Assembly: GCF_000440115.1 (NCBI RefSeq)
Contig: NZ_ALMY01000052.1
Location: forward strand, 1 to 64,000
DNA: 64,000 nt
DNA from: Streptococcus suis YS56
GTDB lineage: Bacteria > Bacillota > Bacilli > Lactobacillales > Streptococcaceae
Direction: 5' to 3'
The notes below the pieces were generated by a model. It was not told the origin of the DNA. It saw only the letters and a list, made by a program, of their open reading frames with translations, and searched no databases. A program made the translations under genes and the position numbers. Numbering within the stretch: the stretch's first letter is position 1; every line of letters starts with the position of its first letter. This document shows, piece after piece, positions 19,629 through 28,560 of the stretch.

Positions 19629-20810
19629 TCACAAAGTGTTTCGTACAAAATCTAAAGCCTGTAAGCAAGCTAACTGACGGATGTGTTGCCACGAATAACC
19701 ACCTAAATCTATCTCTTTTTGGGAAATACCCGAGGTCGTAGCCAAAGTGAGATATACTTTTGCAAGTACGTTGTCCTTTGTTGATTCAGGCTTGATAAGC
19801 ACCGACACAGCCAGCCCTAAATCAGCTTGCAGCTCCTGTCGAATGCGACCTGCATCTTCTGATAGCCAGCCCGATTCTATTCCCTTCTGACCGATGACTT
19901 TCCCTCCGCTAAAATACGGCTGATCAGCCAAAGCCAGGCTCAATTCAGCTTGCAAGAGACCACCTGTCCCCTGTTCGACGATAGCAATGGTTTGTTTTTT
20001 CTCCACCAAACGAGTCGCTACCGTTTGAGCCAAACTATTGTCCTCTCCGTAGGCATAGAAATAGTCTGCCAATTTGTCATGTTGTAAGATTTCTTCTTCC
20101 AACTGATTCAAACGTAGATTTGCTTCTTCTTGGTTGGTCGCCTTGGTGGACAAACGTAAAGTCACCTCTCCAACCTTAGCATAGGGTGCCAGAGTTGGGT
20201 CTGTCTGCTTGTCAATCAAGTCCGCCAAAACAGTCACCAACTGGCTTTCACCAATGCCAAAAAAGCGTAGGACACGCGAATAAAGTTGCTGCTGAGATTG
20301 GGGCAATAAAGGCAAGAGACTCTCAGAAAACATGGCCTTGAGCTCACTTGGTGGGCCAGGCAAAACAATATAGGTCACCCCATCTTGCTCAATCATACCA
20401 CCAACAGCTAAACCAGCTGGATTCTGTAGCGCCTGACTTCCCTCCACAATCTGTGCCTGACGTTCATTATTTGGTGTACGGACACGACCTGGACGACTAG
20501 CAAAGAAACGGTCTAATTTTGCCATGGCTCCATCATCAAAGACCAATTTTCTACCTAAGAAGGTCGCCAGGGTCTGCTTGGTCAAATCATCTTCCGTTGG
20601 ACCTAAACCTCCACACAGGATAACCACATCACTGCGTTTGCTGGCTATCTCCAGTACAGACAGAAGCCTGTTTCCATTATCTCCAACAGCTGTGTGGAAA
20701 TAAACATCAATTCCCAGCTCTGCACATTTCTCCGAAAGGAACTGAGCATTGGTATTAACGATTTGGCCTGTCAGGATTTCCGTTCCAACCGCGATTAGTT
20801 CTGCTTTCAT
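19629..20810 (-). CDS. cinA: CinA, with degenerate C-terminal amidase domain
   Basis: 393-residue competence/damage-inducible protein. The N-terminal MoCF-like domain (1-170; MKAELIAVGTEILTGQIVNT, CGGLGPTEDDLTKQTLA) is intact. The C-terminal nicotinamide-nucleotide-deamidase domain is not: where active proteins have ES(L/C)TGG this one has EQGTGG, so the catalytic Ser is Gln, and the later TGVAGP motif is absent (VLIKPES instead) with about 25 residues missing. It probably keeps a RecA-related or structural role. A degenerate CIN-like box (TACGAACT, 20853-20860) lies 43 bp upstream. Comparison is with the pneumococcal protein from memory. Confidence 0.9.
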   Translation of the reverse strand: MKAELIAVGTEILTGQIVNTNAQFLSEKCAELGIDVYFHTAVGDNGNRLLSVLEIASKRSDVVILCGGLGPTEDDLTKQTLATFLGRKLVFDDGAMAKLDRFFASRPGRVRTPNNERQAQIVEGSQALQNPAGLAVGGMIEQDGVTYIVLPGPPSELKAMFSESLLPLLPQSQQQLYSRVLRFFGIGESQLVTVLADLIDKQTDPTLAPYAKVGEVTLRLSTKATNQEEANLRLNQLEEEILQHDKLADYFYAYGEDNSLAQTVATRLVEKKQTIAIVEQGTGGLLQAELSLALADQPYFSGGKVIGQKGIESGWLSEDAGRIRQELQADLGLAVSVLIKPESTKDNVLAKVYLTLATTSGISQKEIDLGGYSWQHIRQLACLQALDFVRNTL

Positions 20811-20846
20811 ATTCCTCCTCTATCTAGGGTGCGATTGCTCGCTCAT

Positions 20847-21416
20847 CTAATTAGTTCGTAATGGTTTTCGAAAATCACAAGATTCTTCGTGTTCATTTAA
20901 AAGACCCGCCGCCTGCAAATAAGAATAAATACAGACAGGACCTACAAATTTGAAACCTCGCTTTTTCAAATCTTTTGAAATTTGCTCAGACAAGTCGTTC
21001 TTAGTCGGCAATTCTCGGAAGGACTTGACAGGGTTGTCAATTGTTGCACCGTTCACCCATTCCCAAAGATACGTATCAAACGTACCGAATTCCTCCTGTA
21101 CTCGAAGAAAAGCCTGGGCATTGGCGCGGGTTGCGTACAGCTTTGCCTTGTGGCGAATGATGTTGGGATTGGCAAGAAGATCGTCTAACTCGCTATCTGT
21201 CATAGTAGCAACCCTTTGAATATCATAGTTGAAAAAAGCAGAGCGAAAAGCCTGGCGTTTATTGAGAACAATTTCCCAGGAAAGTCCTGCTTGGTAAGAC
21301 TCCAAGCAGAGCAACTCAAACAGAGCCCACTCATCATGAAGCGGCTTGCCCCATTCTTCATCATGGTAGGCAATATAGAGTGGATTGTTGGGATTAACCC
21401 ACGCACAACGGGACAT
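20847..21416 (-). CDS. tag: DNA-3-methyladenine glycosylase I
   Basis: Removes 3-methyladenine from alkylated DNA. MSRCAWVNPNNPLYIAYHDEEW (split: RCAWVNPN, YHDEEWG) matches the family; Cys and His zinc ligands are at the start and in the ending EHEESCDFRK, and FELLCLESYQAGLSWEIVL holds the catalytic Glu. About 189 residues, normal. The ATG at 21416 is chosen over an in-frame GTG two codons earlier because AAGGAG lies five bases before it. Lies between ruvA and cinA. Confidence 0.95.
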   Translation of the reverse strand: MSRCAWVNPNNPLYIAYHDEEWGKPLHDEWALFELLCLESYQAGLSWEIVLNKRQAFRSAFFNYDIQRVATMTDSELDDLLANPNIIRHKAKLYATRANAQAFLRVQEEFGTFDTYLWEWVNGATIDNPVKSFRELPTKNDLSEQISKDLKKRGFKFVGPVCIYSYLQAAGLLNEHEESCDFRKPLRTN

Positions 21417-21495
21417 AGACACTCCTTCTCACATATGGTTTACTTAATACTTTTAGCTACTTGATTCAGCAACCATCATACTGGTATTGGTAATT

Positions 21496-21598
21496 GAACA
21501 CGGACTACGGACTGTGAGAAAAAGATAAACCTGCCTAGAGCCTAAAGGCTCTGCGTTAGGTTTCCTATTTTCTCTTTGTCCTTTACGTCCTTTGTATC
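21496..21598. repeat. ~103-bp dispersed repeat, copy A
   Basis: GAACACGGACTACGG start, inner arms GAGAAAAAGATAAACC and GGTTTCCTATTTTCTC, apical hairpin AGAGCCTAAAGGCTCT, end CTTTGTATC. It fills the tag-ruvA spacer and is the same family as the four copies around rpsH. Confidence 0.75.
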
Positions 21599-21601
21599 TT
21601 A

Positions 21602-22192
21602 TTACTTCATCAACATTTTGAGGGCTGACTTGATGTAGTTTTCGGCGGTGTCGTTGGTGCCGTCGAAGAATTTCTTGATTTTCTTGAGTTCGGCTGGTCG
21701 GTAGCCAAGGGCTTCCATGGCTTCCATAGCTTCATCAAGAGCGATATTTTCACTGGATGGTGCTACTTGTTGAACAGGACTCGCTTCTTCGCTCATGACA
21801 AACTTGCCTTCCAAGTCCAAAATCATCTGCTGGGCTGTTTTTTTGCCAATCTTTGGAAACTTGGTCAGATAGGTAATATTCTTTTGCTCAATAGCACGCA
21901 CCAGACCGTCATTATCGTCAACGGCAATAATTGCTAGAGCCGTTGTCGGACCAATACCTGATACTGAAATCAGGCTGAGAAAAACAGATTTTTCAGCTTC
22001 TGTCATAAATCCGTAGAGCAAATGGGCATCTTCTCGGATCACCTGATGGGTATAGACCGTCACTTCTTGTTGGATCTTCCCAGAGTAAGCGTAGGGATTG
22101 GCTACCTGTAAAAGATAACCAACTCCATGCGTTTCTACTACAATATACTTTGCAGTGATTTTCGTTAAAATTCCTTTGATATAGTCGTACAT
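21602..22192 (-). CDS. ruvA: Holliday junction helicase subunit RuvA
   Basis: 196-residue tetrameric junction-binding protein that loads Ruv[21 protein letters not shown], two helix-hairpin-helix motifs ([30 protein letters not shown]) and the C-terminal UBA-like domain ([15 protein letters not shown]) are present. RuvB is encoded separately at 30936. Confidence 0.97.
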   Translation of the reverse strand: MYDYIKGILTKITAKYIVVETHGVGYLLQVANPYAYSGKIQQEVTVYTHQVIREDAHLLYGFMTEAEKSVFLSLISVSGIGPTTALAIIAVDDNDGLVRAIEQKNITYLTKFPKIGKKTAQQMILDLEGKFVMSEEASPVQQVAPSSENIALDEAMEAMEALGYRPAELKKIKKFFDGTNDTAENYIKSALKMLMK

Positions 22193-22237
22193 ATACTTCC
22201 TTTATCGATGATAATTTATGTCTTTCCATTGTACCAT

Positions 22238-22265
22238 AAAAAGCCTCGCTATTGATAGCGAAGCT
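22238..22265 (-). terminator. Terminator after the CPBP gene
   Basis: AGCTTCGCTAT/ATAGCGAGGCT hairpin followed by TTTTT on the minus strand, directly after the stop of the gene at 22271. Confidence 0.8.
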
Positions 22266-22270
22266 GGGTT

Positions 22271-22918
22271 TCAATATCCGATGGATAGGTTACCTAAGCA
22301 ATGAACGAACATTGGGTAGCAAAGATTATCTGTTCTATGATAGAGATAGCCCAAGTAAATACCTGAACAAATCTGAGGAATTGTACTGATAATTTCTGAA
22401 CTGTCCAGAGATCTAGCATGTCCTAACCCAAAAATGAGACCTTGCAAGACAATAGCCAGCCATGGGCTCACAACATTTTTCAGAAAATCCTGTAAAACTT
22501 TTCGATAAAAAAGTTCTTCAACAATCGGACCGATGATTCCCACTATCAATAAAAAGATTGGAAGTGGGAAGATTTGGTTGATCTTGTCAACTGCTGTAAC
22601 GTTACCTATACCTTCTGAGATATGAAGTGATTTCATTAGCATGTATTGGAAAAAGCTTCCGCCATACATGACCAAAAAGTCTGCGAGATAAAACAAGGGG
22701 AATTGATAAAGCAGTTTCCAGCTCCGCATTTTTCCAAAATCAGTCCAAAGAAGCTCTTTATAGTAGTATATGCCAAGTGCAAATAGCAAGATAAAACTAG
22801 CAAGCTGGTAGTAAAGACTATAAGTCGGACTAAATCCTAAATAGCGGTGAAGCTTGACTAGCAGATGGAGTACGCCAAGAACAATAAATGCAATAAATAG
22901 CCGATTTTTTCGGACCAT
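22271..22918 (-). CDS. CPBP-family intramembrane metalloprotease
   Basis: 215-residue membrane protein with about six spans. EELFYRK (residues 135-141, the EExxxR motif) and FGLGHA (FxxxH) are the catalytic signatures of the CAAX/CPBP (ABI) family, several members of which give bacteriocin self-immunity. It is translated 14 bp after an HTH regulator; the pair sits between mutL and ruvA as an apparent insertion in a repair gene cluster. Substrate unknown. Confidence 0.85.
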   Translation of the reverse strand: MVRKNRLFIAFIVLGVLHLLVKLHRYLGFSPTYSLYYQLASFILLFALGIYYYKELLWTDFGKMRSWKLLYQFPLFYLADFLVMYGGSFFQYMLMKSLHISEGIGNVTAVDKINQIFPLPIFLLIVGIIGPIVEELFYRKVLQDFLKNVVSPWLAIVLQGLIFGLGHARSLDSSEIISTIPQICSGIYLGYLYHRTDNLCYPMFVHCLGNLSIGY

Positions 22919-22932
22919 ACGATGACCTCGCT

Positions 22933-23283
22933 TTATAAAGATTTGGTCAACATGAATTCTTGGATAAGGAAAACGATGAGGAAGGGGAACAAGAGCATGG
23001 CATTACCACCGACAAATATACCAAGACTGAATAGGATTAGGAGAATCAGGTAATTTATCCAGACCCGCCTTTTCTTAGCCTTGACTTGTAAGCCAATCAG
23101 CTGGTCAAAAGATAGGTGATAACGTTGGGCAATGCTAACTAGACTGGTACTATCAGGTAAGGTGCGACCTTTTTCCCAGTTTAAGACTGTTTGCCGTGAC
23201 ACTCCGATTGCTTTTGCCAAGGTTTCTTGAGATTCCTGTCGTTTTGTTCGCTCCATGTGAATAAGCTGTCCAAGATGAGTCAT
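22933..23283 (-). CDS. XRE-family regulator with membrane tail
   Basis: 116 residues: an XRE helix-turn-helix (6-60; ESQETLAKAIGVSRQTVLNW, EKGRTLPDSTSLVSIAQRY) joined to two hydrophobic segments (about 75-113). Membrane-linked XRE regulators of this size are commonly paired with a CPBP or small membrane gene, as here. Likely autoregulates the pair; the signal is unknown. Confidence 0.82.
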   Translation of the reverse strand: MTHLGQLIHMERTKRQESQETLAKAIGVSRQTVLNWEKGRTLPDSTSLVSIAQRYHLSFDQLIGLQVKAKKRRVWINYLILLILFSLGIFVGGNAMLLFPFLIVFLIQEFMLTKSL

Positions 23284-23356
23284 GTTTCCTCCTTTACTTT
23301 ACAAGTTGGCGGTAAAAATAGCTAGTCCAAATGCTTTTACACGGGTGTTAAATTCC

Positions 23357-25294
23357 TTAATACTTGCCCAATTCACGCAAACTCGTATGATTTTCTTGAA
23401 TGCGACGGAACATCTTTTCCATGTCCGACTTGCTAAAATGCACTAAGACTGGACGACCGTGCGGGCAGTTATAAGGATTTTGACAATGAGATAATTGCCG
23501 TAGTAAATCACGCGCCGAATAATCATCCAAAGCATGGTTGGCCTTGATTGACCGTTTACAAGACATCATGATGGCCAATTCTGCCCGATACTGTTTGATA
23601 GACACCTGATCCGTCAAGAGTAGCATATCGCACATCTCATAAATGCCAGACTCAATCTCCTCTTCCTTCATCCAAATAGGATGTTCACGCAAGATGAATT
23701 GGTTGACACCATACTCTTCCAAGTTGACACCAACTTGACGGAGGGCATCCATCTTATGTGCTAAGTTGAGGGCATCATTTTGAGGAAATTCAAAGATATA
23801 AGGCACCAAGAGTTGCTGGGCAGAGTTATCTACCTGACCAATCTTTTCACGATAATATTCATATTTGACCCGCTCCTGTGCGGCGTGCTGATCAATGATA
23901 TAGAGCCCTGTTTTCCCCTGTGCAAACAGATAAGTCCCGTGCATCTGACCGAAATATTCTAATTCTGGGAAGGTGGAGGTTTCTTCTTGGTCCAGTTTGT
24001 CTGCTAATTTGGCCAATTCTTTTGCACTTAGATTAGGATGCTCCTGATCTTCTGATTCCACCGACTGACGTTCTGCAAATTGAACGGATGTAGGTTTATT
24101 TTCGACAGGCGACTCAACAATCTCTTGCCTATCCTCTTCGAGAGGTTTGACATCCTCAGCGACCACGTCTGGTTTTAAGAAGAAGTCTTGCTTAATCGTA
24201 TCATAATAGATTTTTGGCTCTTTGAGTGGTAAGGTGCCTTGCTCTGCTTTTACTTTTGGTCGAGTACTTGACTGAGCTAAATTCTCAAGAGCATCTGGTA
24301 TCAAGTCCTGCTCTTTAAGCGCTTGACTAATCGCCTCTCGAATCAAGGTCATGAGTTCCTTTTCCTTGGAAATGCGAACTTCCTGCTTGGTCGGATGCAC
24401 ATTGACATCAGCCAAATAAGGATCAATCTCAATAGAAATCACCGCCAGCGGAAAGCGTCCAACCATCAACTTACTACCATAACCTTCCAAAATCGCTCGA
24501 TTAAGCAAAAAATTCTTGATATAGCGACCATTGATGAAAATGGAAATGTAGTTGCGGTTGGCACGGGTCAATTCTGGCAAGGAAACGTAACCCGAAACAT
24601 GAAAATCCAAGTCTTCCGCCTCAATCTCCACCATTTTTTTGGCAGAAGCAATCCCATAAATCCCTGAAATTGCCTGACGAAGTTTCCCTGTCCCTGCAGT
24701 TCTAATTAATTCTCGTCCTTCGTTTACTAAGGCAAAAGCTATTTCCGGATGAGCTAGACTCAATCGATTTACAACATCAACAATATGTGATAATTCAGCC
24801 TGTTGACTGCGAACGTATTTGAGACGAGCAGGGGTATTGTAAAATAAATCCGAAACAGTAATCTGCGTACCAACTGGACGACTAACGGGCTCCTCTTTCT
24901 CGATGACACCGCCTTTGGCCTCCAAATGAAGTCCGTGTGTAGAGTCTGCCGTAGCTGTCTCAATGACCATATGACTGACAGAAGCAATGGAAGGCAGAGC
25001 TTCTCCACGAAAACCGAGGGTGCGAATACGAAACAAATCCGATTGACTTTTTATCTTACTGGTGGCGTGACGGCGGAGGGCAAGCGCTACTTCATCAGGG
25101 GCAATCCCCTCACCGTTATCCGTGATTTGAATCATTTTAAGACCAGCCTCTTCAACACTAATTTCAATCTGACTAGCCCCTGCATCAATAGAATTCTCCA
25201 CCAACTCCTTGACCACGCTGGCTGGACGTTCAATCACCTCGCCCGCTGCAATCTGGTTGGCTAAAATTTCTGGTAATTCAATAATTTGTGCCAT
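23357..25294 (-). CDS. mutL: DNA mismatch repair protein MutL
   Basis: 645-residue mismatch-repair ATPase. GHKL motifs: ENSIDAG (residues 31-37), DNGEGI, GFRGEAL and a conserved N-terminal start [20 protein letters not shown]. The C-terminal half contains [13 protein letters not shown] and the endonuclease-site-like CPHGRPV near the end, so it probably has the nuclease activity of non-Dam-type MutL proteins. Starts 117 bp after the preceding terminator. Confidence 0.97.
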   Translation of the reverse strand: MAQIIELPEILANQIAAGEVIERPASVVKELVENSIDAGASQIEISVEEAGLKMIQITDNGEGIAPDEVALALRRHATSKIKSQSDLFRIRTLGFRGEALPSIASVSHMVIETATADSTHGLHLEAKGGVIEKEEPVSRPVGTQITVSDLFYNTPARLKYVRSQQAELSHIVDVVNRLSLAHPEIAFALVNEGRELIRTAGTGKLRQAISGIYGIASAKKMVEIEAEDLDFHVSGYVSLPELTRANRNYISIFINGRYIKNFLLNRAILEGYGSKLMVGRFPLAVISIEIDPYLADVNVHPTKQEVRISKEKELMTLIREAISQALKEQDLIPDALENLAQSSTRPKVKAEQGTLPLKEPKIYYDTIKQDFFLKPDVVAEDVKPLEEDRQEIVESPVENKPTSVQFAERQSVESEDQEHPNLSAKELAKLADKLDQEETSTFPELEYFGQMHGTYLFAQGKTGLYIIDQHAAQERVKYEYYREKIGQVDNSAQQLLVPYIFEFPQNDALNLAHKMDALRQVGVNLEEYGVNQFILREHPIWMKEEEIESGIYEMCDMLLLTDQVSIKQYRAELAIMMSCKRSIKANHALDDYSARDLLRQLSHCQNPYNCPHGRPVLVHFSKSDMEKMFRRIQENHTSLRELGKY

Positions 25295-25388
25295 ACTTTT
25301 CCCTACATTTCTTTAGACATTCTGTTCCTGTTTACTTATTGTTCCATTATACCACACATCCTAGTCTTCCCCATTTTCCCAAGCCAAT

Positions 25389-25414
25389 GAAAAAATGACT
25401 GCCTGAGCAATCAT
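25389..25414 (-). terminator. Terminator after the polytopic membrane gene
   Basis: ATGATTGC/GCAGTCAT stem with loop TCAG and TTTTTT tail, overlapping the gene's last codon. Confidence 0.8.
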
Positions 25415-26934
25415 TCATTCTTTTGATAAATAACAAAGTGGTCAGTTGTCTGTACAGACTTGTACTGAACTTCCAGATTTGCCTTGACATCATCTAAAAT
25501 TGGCAAGTTTTTGTTGACCACTACAATCCTCGCCTCATTTTTATTGAGGTCATAAATCAAGCTATTTTTATTGCCATCAGTATTCAGATAGGGTTCTGCT
25601 GTAGTAATCGTTGCGGCAGATAAACGTTGACTTGAAAGATAGATACTTGCGCTATTATCCCAAACATAAATCTTATCTGAATCTTTCGTTTGTTCACCAA
25701 TGTAATTGGCAACTTGTTCACGGTCTGTTCTCAAATCTCCCTGTACCAAATAAAGATAAGCAGGTTGAGCGATAATACCCAAGCAAATAGCTAATGGAAG
25801 GAAGAATTGACGACGCAAATATCCACGATGATCTTCTACATCCTCATCACGCAGGTAAACGACTGACATCGCAAAACCATACGGTAAAAGAAGAATGAGT
25901 TGGCTCCATTGAAAGTTTGCATTCCCAATAATAAAGACACATTGAACTAAGAAAGTCAGTAATAGGAGAACTTTGATATAGGTATATCTTCCTTGTTTGA
26001 AAGAAAACACCATTTGGATGAAACTTTTAAAGAATCCAGATAAGAGTAAAAATACAGACACAATCGCCAAGGCTAAATATAGATAGGAATGGTGAAAGTC
26101 TAACTGTAAGTTATAAAGGAAAGTTTGTTGAATAGCTGTCCCCAGAATCTGCGCCTCAAAAGCATAATAACCTACCGCATATAGAATCAGAAGAAAACCA
26201 AAAATGGTCGCTAATAATTGATAGATTCCTCGAGTAACTTGGCGGTGTTGGATATTAAAAATAAATAAAACTAGACCCGCAACTAACCAAAGAATCAGAC
26301 TTTTTGGGTAAATTAAAAATACCAATGCCGCATCGATTCCGTAGAGGATAAATGCCTCATCACGCACTGCATTTTCAAAATAGCGGACCAGAAACCACAC
26401 ACTAGTCAAAAGAAACGGAAGAGCAAACATTTCTGCATACATCCCTCCAAAACCAAGTGCAAAAATAAATACATAGAACCAATGACTAGAACTTGTCGCT
26501 AGGTGTTCTGACTGACTAAAATAAGCTACAATCTTATAGAAATAAATTCCCGCTATCAGTAACGCTATAAACTGGAGGATTCCAAAGATAATGAAAGTCC
26601 CTCCCAGATGACCTAAGAAAGCAAGTAAGTAGAATAATAACCCGCTTGTACCAAAGAAATCACCATAAGGGATTTGTCCATTTGCCATTGCCATCCCTGC
26701 ATATAAATTTTGAGTTTGTATATTGGTTGCAAATGGCATTAGCAGTGGATTGGCTACGCTAAAAACACTTAAAACTAAGCTCCAAACAAGAGCTGGCCAA
26801 TACTTTGTCTTTAATACTCTTTCATGAAATTCACCATTCAGTTGCACTTGCTGTCTGCGTGATGCTCTACGACTACGCCGATAAGTTTCCTCAGGATGAG
26901 TAACTACGTCCGAAACTACATCTAATTCTGTCAT
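25411..26934 (-). CDS. Polytopic membrane protein, possible GT-C glycosyltransferase
   Basis: 507 residues with about 11-12 membrane spans, a basic cytoplasmic N-terminus (YRRSRRASRRQQVQLNGEF) and a soluble C-terminal part (about 400-507; DSDKIYVWDNSASIYLSSQR). The layout, including the GTSGLLFY segment after the first spans, resembles GT-C-type lipid-linked glycosyltransferases, but no catalytic motif can be assigned with confidence. It is a separate transcription unit between mutL and the small CIN-box transcript. Confidence 0.6.
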   Translation of the reverse strand: MTELDVVSDVVTHPEETYRRSRRASRRQQVQLNGEFHERVLKTKYWPALVWSLVLSVFSVANPLLMPFATNIQTQNLYAGMAMANGQIPYGDFFGTSGLLFYLLAFLGHLGGTFIIFGILQFIALLIAGIYFYKIVAYFSQSEHLATSSSHWFYVFIFALGFGGMYAEMFALPFLLTSVWFLVRYFENAVRDEAFILYGIDAALVFLIYPKSLILWLVAGLVLFIFNIQHRQVTRGIYQLLATIFGFLLILYAVGYYAFEAQILGTAIQQTFLYNLQLDFHHSYLYLALAIVSVFLLLSGFFKSFIQMVFSFKQGRYTYIKVLLLLTFLVQCVFIIGNANFQWSQLILLLPYGFAMSVVYLRDEDVEDHRGYLRRQFFLPLAICLGIIAQPAYLYLVQGDLRTDREQVANYIGEQTKDSDKIYVWDNSASIYLSSQRLSAATITTAEPYLNTDGNKNSLIYDLNKNEARIVVVNKNLPILDDVKANLEVQYKSVQTTDHFVIYQKNE

Positions 26935-26969
26935 TTTCTTCTCCTTGGATTTGCTTTCCTTATTATATC

Positions 26970-27003
26970 AAAAAGCACTCCCGATGTCATTTCCTATCGG
27001 GAG
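26970..27003 (-). terminator. Terminator inside the end of the CIN-driven small ORF
   Basis: CTCCCGAT (minus strand 27003-26996) pairs with ATCGGGAG (26985-26978) and is followed by TGCTTTTT. The loop contains the stop codon of the 37-aa ORF, so the ORF ends inside its terminator. Confidence 0.85.
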
Positions 27004-27100
27004 TTCTAGAAATTTTTGCAAACTGTTCTAATTGGCGAAAGGTATGGCGTTTGAGCTTTTCAAATTCCTTTAGAAATGCTATTTTTTCTGCATGTGTCAT
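26987..27100 (-). CDS. Small basic 37-aa ORF behind a CIN box (peptide or sRNA)
   Basis: I do not recognise the product. It begins MTHAEKIAFLKEFEKLKRHT and ends FAKISRTPDRK, with ten Lys/Arg and five acidic residues, and would form an amphipathic helix. A CIN box ends seven bases before the ATG and no ribosome-binding site fits in between, so the mRNA would be leaderless, or the ~130-nt transcript acts as RNA. Transcription ends in the hairpin that contains the stop codon. It is separate from folC, whose stop is 24 bp upstream. Confidence 0.55.
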   Translation of the reverse strand: MTHAEKIAFLKEFEKLKRHTFRQLEQFAKISRTPDRK

Positions 27101-27107
27101 ACCTATT

Positions 27108-27115
27108 TATTCGCA
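27108..27115 (-). promoter_or_regulatory. CIN (sigma-X) box TGCGAATA
   Basis: TGCGAATA on the minus strand, matching the streptococcal sigma-X consensus T(A/G)CGAATA. The flank AAAAAATGACAA upstream and GCGAATAA are shared with the second box of the array at 35573-35580, which argues against chance. It lies 10 bp past the folC stop. Confidence 0.75.
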
Positions 27116-27124
27116 AAATAATTG

Positions 27125-28345
27125 TCATTTTTTAAAAATCCGACGAACTTCTGAGATAAAGTAAAGAGAACCTGTGACAATCAAAATCCCTTGCTCGCTA
27201 GATTGCCAGTCTTCTATAAACTGCTGATAGTTCTCAACAAAATCTCGTCCTTGTCGGTTTTCCTCGGACAAGGCACCGTCATAAGCAAAGCTGGTTAATA
27301 CAAGAGGAGTATGCGGTAACTTTTCTTCCAATAATTCCAGCATTTCTTGAAAATCCTTGCGTCGAAGGGCAGAAAAAAGAATGGTGACCGGCTCTTCTTG
27401 TTCCTTAATAAATTCAATCAATCGTTCAATAGCAGGGACATTATGGGCTCCATCCAAATAGATTGTTGTCTCTTGGGCAACCAATTCCAAACGACCCGGC
27501 CAGCTGGTTTGGGCAAGGGCATTTTTAATTAACGGAGGAAAGGTCGCCTCTTGAATACTTGCCATATAAAGCAAAAAAGTTTGTAGGGCTACGGCCGCAT
27601 TCTCTTCTTGGTGAGGACCTGCCAGACCCAGAACTAATTCTGACAGGTCTATGTCCGCATTGCTGAACTGTCCTGCTTTATAGGTGAATTCCTGACCAAA
27701 TTGGTAGACTGGTGCTTGTTTTTCGAGGGCAATTTGGCGACAGATGGCTGTGGTTTCTGGACAAAGTGGTCCTAGGACGACAGGCACGCTTTCCTTGATA
27801 ATCCCTGCTTTCTGCTCTGCTATTTCCCCTAAAGTCGAGCCTAGTAAATCCTGATGGTCCATGCCGATGGAGGTAATCACGCTTAGGGTTGGTGCCACGA
27901 CATTGGTCGTATCCAAAAGCCCTCCGATGCCCACCTCTACTAGTGCCACATGAGGCTGCTGGTTCTGGAAATAGAGGAACATGATGAGCACCATGACCTC
28001 AAAATAGCGGAAGGGTTCATAACGAGTGGCGACTTCCTGCTCCAAGTCATAGACTTTCTGTAAGTAGTGCTGAAAATCAGGGGCAGAAATGGGCTGGCTG
28101 TCAATACAAATCCTGTCGTGTACGCTCACCATATGGGGTGACACGAAGCTGCCGACACGCAAGCCATGTGCCTGAAATAGCTGGCGCATAAAGGCAATGG
28201 TCGATCCCTTGCCATTGGTCCCAGCGACATGAATGACTGGCACTGCAAACTGGGGATTTCCTAGCTGTTCTAGGGCATACTCAATCTTTTCCATCTTGTA
28301 ATGAAACACCTGACCTTGCTTGGTGTTTAACCAATTTTCTAACAT
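27125..28345 (-). CDS. folC: Dihydrofolate synthase / folylpolyglutamate synthase
   Basis: About 406 residues; ligates glutamate to dihydropteroate or folates. The P-loop HVAGTNGKGSTIAFMRQL (near residue 38), VEVGIGGLLDTTN and the ATP-grasp-like Mur-ligase features such as YLDGAHNVPAIERLI are present. The ATG at 28345 follows GGAGGTGGCT; an in-frame GTG two codons earlier lies inside that site. It has a stand-alone position downstream of comS. Confidence 0.94.
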   Translation of the reverse strand: MLENWLNTKQGQVFHYKMEKIEYALEQLGNPQFAVPVIHVAGTNGKGSTIAFMRQLFQAHGLRVGSFVSPHMVSVHDRICIDSQPISAPDFQHYLQKVYDLEQEVATRYEPFRYFEVMVLIMFLYFQNQQPHVALVEVGIGGLLDTTNVVAPTLSVITSIGMDHQDLLGSTLGEIAEQKAGIIKESVPVVLGPLCPETTAICRQIALEKQAPVYQFGQEFTYKAGQFSNADIDLSELVLGLAGPHQEENAAVALQTFLLYMASIQEATFPPLIKNALAQTSWPGRLELVAQETTIYLDGAHNVPAIERLIEFIKEQEEPVTILFSALRRKDFQEMLELLEEKLPHTPLVLTSFAYDGALSEENRQGRDFVENYQQFIEDWQSSEQGILIVTGSLYFISEVRRIFKK

Positions 28346-28375
28346 AGCCACCTCCTACATACTGTCTAGTATAAC

Positions 28376-28403
28376 AAAAAAGCCTAACAGATGTTGGCTT
28401 TTT
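28376..28403 (-). terminator. Terminator after comS
   Basis: AAAAAGCCAACAT/CTGTTAGGCTTTTTT hairpin on the minus strand, 20 bp after the comS stop. Confidence 0.85.
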
Positions 28404-28422
28404 ATTATTGTGTGATGGAAAA

Positions 28423-28488
28423 TTATTGGTTCCACCAGTGTGTTGAAAAATCTCCAAGTGGAAAAATTTTTGTAAAAATTGCAAACAT
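28423..28488 (-). CDS. comS: ComS, precursor of the competence pheromone XIP
   Basis: A 21-codon ORF (starts MFAIFTKIFPLG, ends GDFSTHWWNQ) with AAGGAGATAAAACA before the ATG, directly downstream of comR. The C-terminal WW doublet is the hallmark of type II XIP pheromones, which are cut from the C-terminus of ComS, exported, re-imported by the oligopeptide permease and bound by ComR. The mature peptide should be the last 7-10 residues. It differs from the S. suis type A pheromone I recall (GNWGTWVEE), so this strain would have another pherotype. Promoter carries a ComR palindrome. Confidence 0.85.
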   Translation of the reverse strand: MFAIFTKIFPLGDFSTHWWNQ

Positions 28489-28516
28489 TGTTTTATCTCC
28501 TTCATTTGATAAAACT

Positions 28517-28560
28517 ATTTTACAACTTGTGAACTTTTTCCAACAGGACAAAAATGTCCT
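28517..28560 (-). promoter_or_regulatory. comS promoter with ComR (ECom) box
   Basis: Palindrome AGGACATTTTTGTCCT (28545-28560) lies 22 bp upstream of the -10 TAAAAT (28517-28522). GACA/TGTC arms around four T bases are the ComR-XIP recognition pattern upstream of comS and comX. The palindrome abuts the comR stop codon at 28559-28561. Confidence 0.85.
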
